Counted from the first letter of the stretch, positions 46,401 through 56,355 are shown. The stretch is DNA of 64,000 nucleotides from Brachycybe producta (GCA_036925085.1 JAUPFP010000003.1:2386501-2450500), one strand, 5' to 3'. Translations and numbers: made by a program. Notes: generated from the letters alone by a model not told the origin.

Positions 46401-49400
46401 GGTCTATAAAAAGTTGATTTTGAAAGATATTAACTTGAAAATTGTGATTGATTTACCCTTCTAGTTTCTAAAGTTGTGTTTTTTTTTCAGTGAGACTGCT
46501 TAGAAGCTAGAATTCAAAGAAATATGCTCTCCCATTTACCAACCTTAAATTTAGTCTAAACTTTATAGCCTCTAAACAGTCTCCATGATTGAGAATGTCT
46601 TCCTTTGGCCTTAATTATATTTGCTTTTTGCATTCAGAAAGGCTGGTTCGAGATTTTAATTATTGCATACATCTAGTTCAGCTGTATTTTAATTATAAAA
46701 ACGCTTTAGCCTCTAACCAGTCGCTTTGATTGGAAAAAAGCTCGATTTTTTTGGCCGTAGATTATAATGAAAACATTCAACTTCTTGTTCAGTTATTCAA
46801 TGGGACTGTTTAGAGGCTATAAATCAATGCAAAATCTAAATTAATTAGTAGGTTGTACACTTTCACCATCTCTATTAAGCTTGGGTTAATTGTAAAAATT
46901 CTAGCCTCTAAACAGTCTCGTTAATTGAAAAACGCGGAAATGTTTTAACTTTCATTATAACTAGGACAAAAAAATATGCTTTTTTCAACCAACAAAAAAA
47001 TTGTTTAGAGGCTAGAGTTTTCTATGAAAGTTCTCTCTCAGGTTATAGCCTCTAAACAGTTTTTTTCAATTGAAAAAAGCACAATAATTTTCGCCTTAGT
47101 TGTAAGTTATAACTATGAGAACGTTTAGCATCCTGAATGTAGGCAATCACTGCAAACATCTAGATTTAACCTTTTTTTCTTTCTTCTCCTCGCTAGATGT
47201 CGCTAGTATCCACAGCGGTTAGCAAAAAGATTAAAGACTAGACTATTCTCTTTAATATCCATTGAGTGTTATTATTTGGTTCAGATGTGGGTTTCATTTA
47301 GAAGTTTATATAGAGAATTGCAATGCAGAGAGAAAGAGTGAAACTCAGAAAATTATGTTAAAATTTGCAAAATTGGATTTTTTTTTGGCAAATTTTTAAG
47401 CTCATTACAAAAATGAATGCAAACAAAATGAGAATTTATTTCTAAAAATATATTTATGCAAAAATCACTGTCAAATTATGTGTCATAATTACTAGAAGAT
47501 GATATGGATAAGTACATTATATTTATTTAATATTCATTCATTCAATTTTGTTTTTGGGAAAAAAAATGGTTTGATATTTTTTTCATATTTTCATATTTTA
47601 ATGTTGTTAATATTTAATATTTTTCATATTTATTATTTCTCAAAATTTCATTCATTTTTTTTTTGGCAAAAAAAGGGTTTGATATTTTTTTTTCATATTT
47701 TAATATTTTTCATATTTTAATATTTCTCATTTATTATTTCTCAAAAGCTTGAAAAGAGGTTTAATTTTATTTAATTTTTAATAAATTGATGCAGAAAATC
47801 TATTTGAAAATATTTTTAATTTGAAGTTACTGACCGAAATTTTTATTTTAAACTAGAAGAGTAAAAAAAAATTTGCATAAATAAATTTAATGATGATATC
47901 TTTAATAATAAACTTTTTATGACAGTTTGGAATTTAGAGTCAATCTCATAAGGTACACTTTAAAAATAAAAAAATATAAAAAATTACAAATTAGAAGAGT
48001 AAAAAAAAAAATTTGCATAAATAAATTTAATGACGATATCTTTAATAATGTTTTTTTTATGAAAATTTAAAATTTAGGCTCAATCTCATCAAAGTAAAAA
48101 CTTTAAAAATAAAAATTTATGGAAAATTACAAACTAGAAGAGTAAACTTGTTTGCATAAATAATTTTAAAAATATCTTTAATAATAAACTTTTTATGAGA
48201 GTTTGAAATTTAGGCTCAACCTTAAAAAGTAAACTAGATACTTGAACTTAAAATTTGAACTCTCTGAACAGGGTGCCACAAAATAGAAAATCCCTGCTGC
48301 ACTAAAATTTTCATGTTGGAACCCTGCTCAGAGAGTTCAAGTTTAAGTTCAAGTATCTAGTTTACTTTTTAAGGTTGAGTCTAAATTTCAAACCGTCATA
48401 AAAAGATTATAATTAAAGATATTTGTAAAATTATTTATGCAATTCTTTTTTTACTCTTCTAGTTTGTAATTTTCCCAAAAAAATATTTTAAAAGTATACT
48501 TTAAAGTAAACGTTTAAGACTTAACAGACCAAAATTCATATTTTATAAAACTATACTCTTAAAAAGTTTATTTTGAAAGATGCCTTTTTCTAGTTTCTAG
48601 TAAATTTTGAAATTTTTTTTAATAAGTTTCTTCAAAAAACGACTTTTAGTTTTCTCCTCAGTCTTTCAGACGAGCAAAATTAACATAAATTTAATTTGTT
48701 TTAGAAACTAGAAGGGTAATTTTCATGTTTATATTTTTATAAAATAAACATTTTTAAGTTAGCTTAAAAAATGTTTATTTTGAAATATATTCAATATGAA
48801 AATACTAATAAGTGATTCCGAGCTACCGTTCTAGTTTCTAACACTTTCAATTTTTCTGAAAAAAAAACTCTAAGAATGACCAGAATTAGAAAATTCACTG
48901 TTCATAAAAACATGTTACAAAATAAACTATTTCTGTTTTCATTTCTTCTTTTAGGTCAAGAGATTCGCTAATAAATTATCAGGACCCTGAAGAAGTGGCC
49001 AACATTTTGCAAAACATTGAAGAAAATATGGGCCAATCGCCAAACGTCTACAGCAAGTAAGTTTTTTTAAAAAGAAAACTTAACACTTGAACTTCAACTT
49101 GAACTCTCAAAATAAACATGGGTTTTTCCAACACCAATAAACCCTTCTCAGAGGGTTCAAAAGTTGAAGTTCAAGTGTCAAGTCTCTTCAAAAAAAACTT
49201 CAATGTCTCATCTTTTCAAGATTAGTTTCAAAAAAGACAGTTGAAACTTTAATAGAAACTAGAAGAGTAAAAATAAAAGGAATAAACGAAAGGTTTTTTT
49301 ATGTCGATATATCGTTTAAAATAAACTTTTTATGATATTTTGAAAAACTTTCTAAAACGTTTTTGACGTCAAGTTGAGAAGAAAAGCCAAATATTTATTA

Positions 49401-50577
49401 ATTTTAATAAAACCCATAAAAAGTTTATTTTTTTAAAGAGATCAACATTAAAAACTAGAAGAGTAAAGAAATAAGATAAAGGTTTTTTCATGTCGATATT
49501 GTTTAAAATAAACTTTTTATGGTATTTTGAAAATTTTTCTAAAAACGTTTTTCACGTCAAGTTGAGAAGAAAAGCGAAATAGTTATTAATTTTTACAAAA
49601 CCATAAGTTTATTTTTTAAAAAATATTAACATTAAAAACTAGAAGAGTAAAAGCAATAAGCTAAACCACCGTAGATATCTTAAAAAATAAACAATTTATG
49701 ATCTTTTGAAAATTGTTGAAAGATTTTCACGTCAAGTTAGAAGAAAAGCCAAATATTCCTAAAAAGTTTATTTTTAAAAATTAAGACACACAACATATAA
49801 AAACTAGAAGAGTAAAAAGGAGTAAAGCTAAAAGTTTTTTCATATCGATATCGTTTAAAATAAACTTTTTATGGTATTTTGAAACATTTTCTAAAACGTT
49901 TTTTGACGCTAAGTTGAGAAGAAAAGCGGAATTTATACTTTTTAGTTTTCAAAAATCATAAAAAGTTTATTTTGAAAGATATCAATGTGAAAAAAATATC
50001 TAGCCTCTCTTTTTTTTGTTGTACTTTTCTACTTTTTTATTACACTTTCAAGAAAGCTCAAGAGCCAAAATTCAAGATGGAAACTTTAAGTACTTCAAAC
50101 AGAGGCAGTTAGAAATCGGGGAGAACTTCAGTTGGCTCCGCCCTTGTTATGACGACCGATAACTTCCAATTGGCTGGTTAAGTAGTCTGACGTCACATGC
50201 TCCGCCCTTTTGAACGTCGAACCACACAACAAGCCAATTAGAAGTTGCCGGTCGTCATAACAAGGGCGGAGCCAACTGAAGTTCTCCCCGATTTCTAACT
50301 GCCTGTCTTCAAACCCTCTCTGAACAAAACTGGATTTCAACAAGGAAGAGAAACCCCTGCTCAGAGAGGGTTCAAGTACTTGTCAAGTGTTTTAAATGTG
50401 TGGTTATTTTGTTTATTTTGCACCAGTGTGAAGAGGAATCTTGACCTAGGATTTTCGAGAGGATTTTCAGGCAGTCAGGCAGCTAAACACCTGATGGGTT
50501 TAGCAGCCGCTAATTTTGCCGGTGGACCAGGACGAAAGCGCCGTGACGTCACCAATCCCATCTACTCTCAAAACTAG
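43458..50577 (+). CDS. DH31 (calcitonin-like diuretic hormone 31) precursor
   Basis: Three coding exons, 43458-43546, 48955-49056 and 50427-50577, with donors CAG-GTAAGA and CAA-GTAAGT and acceptors TTCTTTTAG and TTTTGCACCAG, give 113 residues. Residues 1-22 are a signal peptide (core [12 protein letters not shown], cleavage after SNA). Residues 23-64 are a spacer with an acidic helix-like stretch [18 protein letters not shown] at 66-67 releases a 31-residue peptide (68-98) beginning NLDLGF and containing [18 protein letters not shown]99 supplies the C-terminal amide and RKRR is the second cleavage site; a 10-residue tail ends in QN. The length of 31 and the C-terminus match arthropod DH31, a gut and neuronal hormone acting through a class B GPCR and cAMP on fluid secretion and muscle. 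Unusual: Asn instead of the common Gly at position 1, Phe at 6. An acceptor at 43419 implies an upstream non-coding exon. ATTAAA at about 50637 is a possible polyadenylation signal. Confidence 0.94.
43680..43960. repeat. Two stem-loop units in DH31 intron 1
   Basis: GACTGCTTAGAGGTTATAAT ... CTAGCCTCTAAAACTGTCTC (43688-43762) and ATGTTTAGAGGCTAAAATC ... TTTAGCCTCTAAACAAGCC (43838-43922). The same TTAGAGGCTA hairpin arms recur in the cluster at 46300. Confidence 0.7.
44088..44815. repeat. TTTTATGCAAAT repeats with octamer sites, DH31 intron 1
   Basis: At least six exact ATGCAAAT words (first at 44088-44095, others near 44152, 44320, 44475, 44692 and 44808), most within CATTTTATGCAAAT. ATGCAAAT is the POU/Oct octamer. 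Two TGACGTCA sites lie in the same region (44627-44634, 44850-44857), each after CTATGACGTCA. It may be only a short degenerate tandem repeat. Confidence 0.6.
44998..45545. repeat. Long GA-rich microsatellite/minisatellite in DH31 intron 1
   Basis: About 550 bp of purine-only sequence on the plus strand, with subunits such as GAGAGAAAGAGAGTGAGAGA and GAGAGAAAAAGA. The 204-codon minus-strand open frame of L, S and F is an artefact. Confidence 0.95.
46025..46290. repeat. Fam-A foldback in DH31 intron 1
   Basis: GCGCCTCTCGAATTC, AACAAAATGAAGTGAAACTAG, AAACTAGAAAGGCAGCTCAAT, TATCTTTTAAAATAAGCTTTT facing AAGTTGATTTTGAAAGATATC and CCCTCCTAGTTTCTAAAC. Preceded by ordinary AT-rich intron DNA (45546-46020) with nothing recognisable. 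Confidence 0.75.
46300..47075. repeat. Cluster of five stem-loop units, DH31 intron 1
   Basis: Units at about 46302-46395, 46492-46585, 46640-46735, 46800-46922 and 46998-47068. Each has a left arm like GACTGYTTAGAGGCTAGAA and a right arm like TAGCCTCTAAACAGTCTC, with a variable loop of 40-100 bp. Units one and two share loop text (ATGCTCTCC, ACCAAACTTAAATTTAGTCT), so they are a recent duplication that also carries a Fam-A half-arm (GTTGATTTTGAAAGATATTAA). Confidence 0.8.
47100..47845. other. AT-rich part of DH31 intron 1, no feature seen
   Basis: Runs of TTTTCATATTTTAATATT near 47575-47740 form a weak tandem pattern. AGATGTCGCTAGTATCCACAG at 47199 recalls the gene-poor MITE-end words seen elsewhere. 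The plus-strand open frame 47499-47720 is low-complexity F/I and is dismissed. Confidence 0.35.
47850..48225. repeat. Tandem Fam-A half-arms, unit about 140 bp
   Basis: Three units, each AACTAGAAGAGTAAAA, TTTGCATAAATAA, a GATATCTTTAATAATA segment, CTTTTTATGA and TTTAGGCTCAA-like text, starting near 47852, 47992 and 48132. Confidence 0.8.
48224..48387. repeat. Fam-G foldback in DH31 intron 1
   Basis: AAGTAAACTAGATACTTGAAC and GTTCAAGTATCTAGTTTACTT are perfect end arms. TGAACTCTCTGAACAGGGTG pairs with CCCTGCTCAGAGAGTTCA. Confidence 0.88.
48395..48860. repeat. Fam-A arms before DH31 exon 2
   Basis: Reverse arms ending near 48468 and 48600 (CTTTTTCTAGTTTCTAGTAA), a forward arm at 48690 (TTTTAGAAACTAGAAGGGTAA) and a reverse arm ending at 48845 (AGCTACCGTTCTAGTTTCTA), about 110 bp before the exon. 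Confidence 0.7.
49058..49190. repeat. Fam-G foldback directly after DH31 exon 2 donor
   Basis: AACTTAACACTTGAACTTCAA and TTGAAGTTCAAGTGTCAAGT pair. It begins within about 15 bp of the donor GTAAGT at 49057, close enough that its stem could affect donor accessibility. Confidence 0.8.
49250..49985. repeat. Tandem Fam-A units in DH31 intron 2
   Basis: Four units of about 165-195 bp starting near 49256, 49448, 49633 and 49798. Each has AACTAGAAGAGTAAA, TTTTTTCATGTCGATAT, TTTAAAATAAACTTTTTATG, GACGTCAAGTTGAGAAGAAAA-like text, and a reverse AAAAGTTTATTTT half. Confidence 0.85.
50048..50390. repeat. Fam-G foldback split by Fam-H, DH31 intron 2
   Basis: Left GAGCCAAAATTCAAG, AAGTACTTCAAAC; right CTTCAAACCCTCTCTGAAC and CAGAGAGGGTTCAAGTACTT. 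The insert at 50101-50306 duplicates CTTCAAAC. The foldback ends about 35 bp before the acceptor of DH31 exon 3. Confidence 0.82.
50101..50306. mobile_element. Fam-H hAT-like MITE with perfect 8-bp duplication
   Basis: Flanked by CTTCAAAC at 50093-50100 and 50307-50314. Ends AGAGGCAGTTAGAAATCGGG and CCCGATTTCTAACTGCCTGT. Internal arms GGCTCCGCCCTTGTTATGACG and its complement; central TGACGTCA at 50188-50195. 206 bp. The best evidence that Fam-H is of hAT type and moved recently. The minus-strand frame here is not a gene. Confidence 0.92.
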
Positions 50578-50755
50578 ATCGCATCATAAAAACACCAATT
50601 AAGTTGGTTCACTATTCATTCATTATGTGCAGCAAAATTAAAACAAAATCGGTATAATTAATCTTTATTATAAATTAAACCATTTTAAGGTAGACTTTGA
50701 AAGTGTTTTTAGAAACTAGAAGAGTAAAAGGAATTACTTAAAGTGGGTTTTTTTT

Positions 50756-51900
50756 AAGTGTAAACGTTTCTAGAACTCTCGATTATTCTTGATTTTTTAG
50801 ATGCAAAATGAAAAGAAACATGAATGTGTTTTAGAAACTAGAAGGGTCGCTCGCTTAGCCTCTCTATCATTTAAGGTTATTTTCACATTTGTTATCTTTC
50901 AAAATAAGCGTTTTATGCGAGTTTGAAATTGACCCAACTTTAAAAAGTCTACATGGCAAAATTACTTCAAAAAATCTCCACAAAGAGCGCTAGCATCGTT
51001 TTTCTATTGAGCCCATAGGCCCGACGTTAAAGATGAAACGTTAATTTTTAAAATACACAAGTCGCGGCGGCAATATGTTTATTTTTCATATTTAAAGTTG
51101 TCCAATTTTGATGGTTCAAAGTGCAATGTGCACCTTAAATATATGCTGATCTAGTGATAGAATGATATAAAATTGGTAAGAGTTTTTCTATTTTTAAAAA
51201 CTATTTCAAAATCGCGAATTTCTAACTTTTATGTTAAACTCCACTGAATACTCGCTCGTATGAAAAAACATCCATTAAATGCTCGTAAAAATACGTAAAA
51301 ATAATTTAAAAAAAACACAAGTAAACCACAGTAAAGCCAACACATAGGCGCACATACTGATTTCTTCTGGTTTTTTAAACATTATTTTTACGTATTTTCA
51401 CCAACATTTTAATGTTTTTTTTTCTCTTATGAGGATGTACTCAATGGAGTTTAACATAAGAGTTAGAAATTCGCAATTTTGAAATATTTTTTTAAAAATA
51501 GAAGGGCACTTACCAATTTTTTGTCATTCTATCACTAGATCAGCATATATTTAAGGTGCACATTGCACTCTGAACCATCAAAATTGGACAGCTTTAAATA
51601 TAAAAAATAAACATATTGCCGCCACGACTGCTGTTCTTTAACATTGGGTTTATGGGTTCAATAGAAAAACGATGCTAGCGCTCTTTGTGGAGATTTTTCG
51701 AAGTAATTTTATGATGTAGCCGCTTAAAGCAGATGTCTACAATAGTTCATTTTGAAAAATATCACAAACATAAAAAATACCCGTAAGTGATTGAGCTACC
51801 TTTCTAGTTTCTAAAACACTTTCTAGTTTCTTTTCATTTTGCACCTGAAAGACAGATTAATCAAAATTCGAGAGGCATTTAAACTTTAAAACCAATCAAT
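50756..51900. repeat. Fam-A element hosting Fam-I
   Basis: Outer arm from ACTCTCGATTATTCTTGA and TAGATGCAAAATGAAAAGAAAC through TTTTAGAAACTAGAAGGGTC to GACCCAACTTTAAA (50945); resumes at about 51725 with GCAGATGTCTACAATAG, the reverse arm and CACCTGAAAGACAG, GAGAGGCATTTAAACTTT. A duplicated TTAAA flanks the insert. Confidence 0.8.
50950..51727. mobile_element. Fam-I foldback element of about 780 bp
   Basis: Arms CTACATGGCAAAATTACTTC and GAAGTAATTTTATGATGTAG; then AAAGAGCGCTAGCATCG, TAAATATATGCTGATCTAGT and their complements. Matches 33104-33908 throughout, with small deletions in the right arm. Confidence 0.87.
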
Positions 51901-52053
51901 TTAACCATTCTACTGTTTAGCCTCCTCATTAAGTGATTGGGGTTACACCCCTTCTAGTTTCTAAAACAAGTTTTCTAGTTTCAAAATTCAAAAATCAGCT
52001 TTTCATAAATGTTGTTGTTCTAATCTTGTTCTTTTTTTTTCTATCATTTTCAG

Positions 52054-52102
52054 GAAGTTTTTGGATTTTTCAACTTCTGACAATTTTAATTTAATTTTTT
52101 GA
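52054..52102 (+). other. Possible alternative terminal exon of DH31 (weak)
   Basis: A strong acceptor (CTTTTTTTTTCTATCATTTTCAG) precedes a short frame that, if joined to exon 2, is in phase and ends after 15 more residues (KFLDFSTSDNFNLIF). It could instead be a 3' untranslated exon or chance. Confidence 0.2.
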
Positions 52103-53216
52103 AATTTCATTTTGCAATATTTATTCTAAAATGCTAATTTTTCAATATTATTTAATGAATGTTATGTGATAATTGATATTATTTTAATCTCAATTTTCGT
52201 CTTTTAAATGAAAAAAAAATGAAACTTTCCTTCTTATAAAAAAATACCTCATTGTTTTCAAAGATTAAAAATTATAAACTAGAATTATCACTTATTTTAA
52301 TGTATCAATCTTATTTCTATAATAGCTTCTTTGTTTTAAGGCCGGTCCCTATAGACGTAACGCTCTCGTTACGCTCATGCAGATAATGCACTGCATACAG
52401 CATTACAGAATAATGACGTAACAGCCGGCGCCTTATACCATAAAAATGGACGGTCAGATGGTCCTTCTAGCTTTTAAAACGCAGACGATTCTTCACTCAC
52501 TTTTGGCGGTTTTTTTCTTCTAACATTGAAGTTGATTTACCTTTAGAAATTGACATTGAACTGAGGCTATATATGTGACTGTCAATCTGCGGAATCAGTC
52601 AATCTGCAGATTGCCTGGGCAATCTTCAAAACAACCAACCTGCTAGTGAATCTGCAAAATTCAACACCTAAAATGTATTGAATTTTTCAGATTCACTATC
52701 AGTTTGGTGGTTTTGCAGATGGCCTAGACAATCCGCAGATTGACTGATTCTGTAGGTTGACAGTAAAATATACAAGGACTACTATAGAAAATATAATATT
52801 CCTTGCTATACATTATAGTAAATGCATGTGAAAAGAGGAAAGATTTTGAAGCAATTCAGTGTACATATATGGCGTCTAACATTACCATTTGCAGACTGTT
52901 TAGACGCCATAATAGTTCACCCCATTATAATGCAAAGAAAACTCCATCCAGCCTGTGCTTTGTTATTTTTTTTTAATGAAAACGTATGGAGGCATTTTTT
53001 TTTACGTTTTTTATGACTTTTGCGATTTTTTTTTCGGGACTTTTAGCTACTATTTTTAGTTAGATTAGTTTTAATCGTTTAATTTGTTATGTATCTTGGG
53101 GCCAAGTTTGTTTGTTTTTGCATAAGGGCAATTGAAATCCCCTCCCCATGTCTATTAATATAGTTGACTTCAATTATCTAACATAAACTAAAGTAGCTTA
53201 ATTCATACTTAATCTA
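52103..53216. other. Intergenic DNA after DH31, Fam-J inside
   Basis: Less AT-rich patch at 52340-52450 (GTAACGCTCTCGTTACGCTC, an inverted repeat) and a GCCGGCGCC palindrome. The 64-codon frame at 52822 has no domain. Apart from the Fam-J copy nothing is recognised. Confidence 0.4.
52576..52767. repeat. Fam-J palindromic MITE
   Basis: GACTGTCAATCTGCGGAATC at the left and GACTGATTCTGTAGGTTGACAG at the right. Arms with GCAATCTTCAAAACAACCAA and GTTTGGTGGTTTTGCAGAT. Homologous to 11060-11255. Confidence 0.85.
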
Positions 53217-53650
53217 TACGGAGCCCTGTAATGGACATACATAGCAAATTTACTATTTGTTATTACGAATTTGCAAATTATATTAACAAACATCGCAATC
53301 TATTATGACAAACTTTAATTCCTAATTACAAACTGTACAATTTGTAATTAAAAGTTGCACAATTTGTAATTAAAAGTTGCACAATTTGTAATTAAAAGTT
53401 GTACAATTTGTAATTAAAAAATTGTACAATTTGTAATTAAAAAGAATTAAAAATTGTACAATTTGTAATTAAAAAGAATTAAAAATTGTACAATTTGTAA
53501 TTAAAAACTGTACAATTTCTAATTACAAATTGTACAGTTTTGAATTAAAAATTGCACCATTTCTAATTAAAAACTGTACAATTTGTAATTACGAGCTGTA
53601 AAATCGTAATTACAAATTTTTGAAAAAAAAAAACATAATTACGAATTGTG
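53217..53650. repeat. Fam-C-like end plus ACAATTTGTAATTAAAA tandem repeat
   Basis: TATACGGAGCCCTGTAATGGAC at 53217 is a Fam-C terminus. From 53330 to 53600 the unit ACAATTTGTAATTAAAA(G/A)TTG repeats about twelve times, including inverted units (AATTACAAATTGTAC). No right terminus is seen. Confidence 0.78.
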
Positions 53651-53699
53651 AAAATCGTAAATACGTTTTAACTCGACGGAAAGCAGAAAATCTAGAAGA

Positions 53700-54560
53700 A
53701 AAGTATTTTTTTTTGTTCGAATAATTTTTTTATTATTAATTTCTATTTTGTGTTTTGTTTTTCTCGCATGTGGGATCCAGACCCTTAAGCTTCTAAATCT
53801 AATGGGTCATCGATGATACAGTAATGACTGATTAGCTCTCTCTTCTCCACTGAGGCTTCTATTTGATTGGTTCCACTAAAGATTTTCTATTGTTTCTTAA
53901 AAGAAACACACAAAAAAAGAGATCAACGTCAAGAAAATGTCATTGTCTTTAGTAAAAACTATTAATGGATCCACCACCATCCAATGTCCCTTTTTAATTA
54001 AACATGTTTATCAGAAATGTTTCCTAAAATGACATTAAGGAGGGCCATAAAGACTAATTACAAAAAACCACCTTCAATAAAGTTCCATTTTCATCAGAAT
54101 TACATAATAAACAAAAATATTCAGTTGACAAAATGAATCTCACATTTTGCAATAAACTGTCAATTAATTAATATCTGCAATATATGAACATATTAGATAT
54201 ATAAATATATTAATTGATATATTGACTATAATATGCAAATGAGGAGGAAAGAGGTGAGTGGGACGGTGGTGAATAAGAGTCAAACATATGACGTCACTAA
54301 TTGATAACTACGTCAATTTAAGTTGCTCGGGCAACAGAAAAAAAAAAGTTGACCTCCCACGTTGAAATCATTTCTTAAAGACTTAACACACAAAAAAGGA
54401 AATGACGTCATTGTCTCTCAACATTGACGCGTGTGTGTTTAACTTGTTCCAGTACACAGCGCAGGTTTCTGCGCAAATGAACAGAAATCCTCACCTGATC
54501 CTTAATTAAAAGTTGGATTAAAAAAAGTCTCCTTTTCTAGATTTTTTCGAACCAAAACCA
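53700..54560. other. Largely unique intergenic DNA, no gene seen
   Basis: The longest stretch here without obvious MITE content. It carries two TGACGTCA sites (54289-54296, 54403-54410) 107 bp apart and CTGATTAGCTCTCTCTTCTCC at about 53828. It could be regulatory; no promoter pair or open frame is convincing. Confidence 0.35.
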
Positions 54561-54949
54561 AAACTGTTGCTAACTTGGACAAAACCGTCCGAAAAAGTTA
54601 TCAGAAAAAAAATTTAAAAGCTAAAAACTAGAAGAGTCAAATAAAAAAAATATTTTGTCTTTAAATTAATATCAAATGTTTATATTTTGAAAGATAAATA
54701 ATATCAATGAGAATATTTTGCAAACTTTTTTTTACACTTCTAGTATTTTAGCAAAGTTTTATGAAGTTTTTAAAAAAAAGTTTGAGTCATTTTATTGAAT
54801 AATAATTAAAATTATTCAAATATAAAAATTTAAAATAAACTAAATTTTTTTTAAAAAAACGTCTAGGAAGGTGGCCATATTATTTTTCAAAATAAACGTT
54901 TTATGGCAGGAAATGGAAATTATCTATTGACCTTAATTTTAAGGTCGAA

Positions 54950-55800
54950 CTCGGATTGTTCTTTTTTAGCAAAAATGAAAAAGAAACTAGAAAGTGTTTT
55001 AGAAACTAGAAGAATAGCTCAGTCACTCAAGGGTATTTTTTTCATGATGATCTTTCAAAATAAACTTTTTATAGACAAATATTTTAAAAAAAAATATCTC
55101 CTAATACTTCGTTTTCCACTACAAAAATTAACTGCAGTTAAAAAAATAGTTAACCACAGTTAATTTTCTAGCGGAAACGAATGTGGTTATAGTAACCATA
55201 GTTACATTTTTGAACAACAAAGTTAACTCAAGTGCATTGACACAATGTGGTTAACCCTCCATTATTGAATGGGTTAAATACGTCACTTCCTGTGATTCAA
55301 CACAAATTTAGCCTACAAACAACATGGCGGATAGTGAAAACACTCAATTTTCGACTGAATGAAGAATAAAAATGTCACAAAATGCACAACTATTTAACAG
55401 GAAGTGTGACACAAAATCATTTAATCACAGTTAGTGTCATAAAAATGATAACCCACAAAAGTACCACTTCTAGCTTATCTGCAGTTAACTATAACCTTGG
55501 TTATTTAACTGAGGTTAATTTTTGTAGTGGAAACTAGGTATAAAAAGTTTACCAATGTTTTCTGCTTTAAAAACTTGAAAGTTAACCAAAGTTGAAAAAA
55601 TAAATGTTGTCAAATGTTGTCAGTTTAAAGTTGGGTTGATTTTCAAACACATTAAAAAAAAGCTTATTTTGAAATATATCAACTTGAAAATACAGTTAAA
55701 GTAATTCAGCTATCCTTCTAGTTTCTAAAACAGATTCAAAATTTCTCTTTATTTTGCATCTGATAAGAGAAAAATAATCAAGAGTTCGAGAGGCCATCTT
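54950..55800. repeat. Fam-A element hosting Fam-E
   Basis: Forward arm at 54970-55075 (AAAATGAAAAAGAAACTAG, TTTTAGAAACTAGAAGAATAG, CTTTCAAAATAAACTTTTTAT); after the Fam-E insert, the loop text AAAGTTGGGTTGATTTTC and a reverse arm to 55800 (CTATCCTTCTAGTTTCTAA, AGAGTTCGAGAGGCC). Confidence 0.78.
55103..55541. mobile_element. Fam-E foldback, best copy
   Basis: Ends TAATACTTCGTTTTCCACTAC and GTAGTGGAAACTAGGTATA. ATTAACTGCAGTTA, GGTTAACCCTCCATTATTGAA, CATGGCGGATAGTGA and CTGCAGTTAACTATAACC. Contains several GTTAAC words and two TCACTTCCTGT/ACAGGAAGTGTGA arms. About 440 bp, no coding. Confidence 0.83.
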
Positions 55801-55803
55801 TAT

Positions 55804-55994
55804 GCCTAGTTTCCACTGGAGTGAAAATTTGAACTTTTCAAAAGATTTCAACTTTTGTAAAAATTGAACAAACGTGACCTTTGCCTATGATAGTGAATGG
55901 GTGTGGATGGGGGGGGGCATGTTTTTTTTATTTTTCAGCAGTTGAAATTTTTCAAAAAAGTTCAAATTTTCACACCCAATGAAAACAAGGCCTA
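55804..55994. repeat. Fam-D palindromic MITE
   Basis: CCTAGTTTCCACTGGAGTG at the left and CACACCCAATGAAAACAAGG at the right. GAAAATTTGAACTTTTC pairs with AAAAGTTCAAATTTTC. Poly-G run in the centre, as at 41750. Confidence 0.83.
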
Positions 55995-56146
55995 AAAATC
56001 TTATCATCAACTGAATTGTTCATTTTTTAAAATAATTCTATCACTTTTTTTTTCGAATTTAAACACCCTGTATAGAAAATCAAACAAAACAATAATGTAG
56101 ACTTAATTAATATTCATCTGGAACAACACGACATTTCTATGGACAT

Positions 56147-56355
56147 AGGGCCCAAATTCAATAAAAAAAAACTTCACACTTGAACTTCAACTTGAACCCT
56201 CTTGTGAACCCCAGGGTTCCAAAATAGAAGGAAAAAAAATCTCTTAAAAGGTTAATCTAATGAAATAGAACCTTGTTTTTCTATGTTGGAACCCTCTGCT
56301 TAGAGAGTTCAAGTTGTAGTTCTAATGCTAAGTTCTCTTCTTGAATTTGGTCCCA
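56147..56355. repeat. Fam-G foldback
   Basis: GGGCCCAAATTCAATAAA and TTCTTGAATTTGGTCCC ends. ACTTCAACTTGAACCCTCTTG and TATGTTGGAACCCTCTGC, GAGAGTTCAAGTTGTAG arms. Confidence 0.83.

Noticed and set aside
46300-47075. tRNA or snRNA genes suggested by the hairpins
   Set aside because: No cloverleaf, no A/B boxes, and the loops vary freely.
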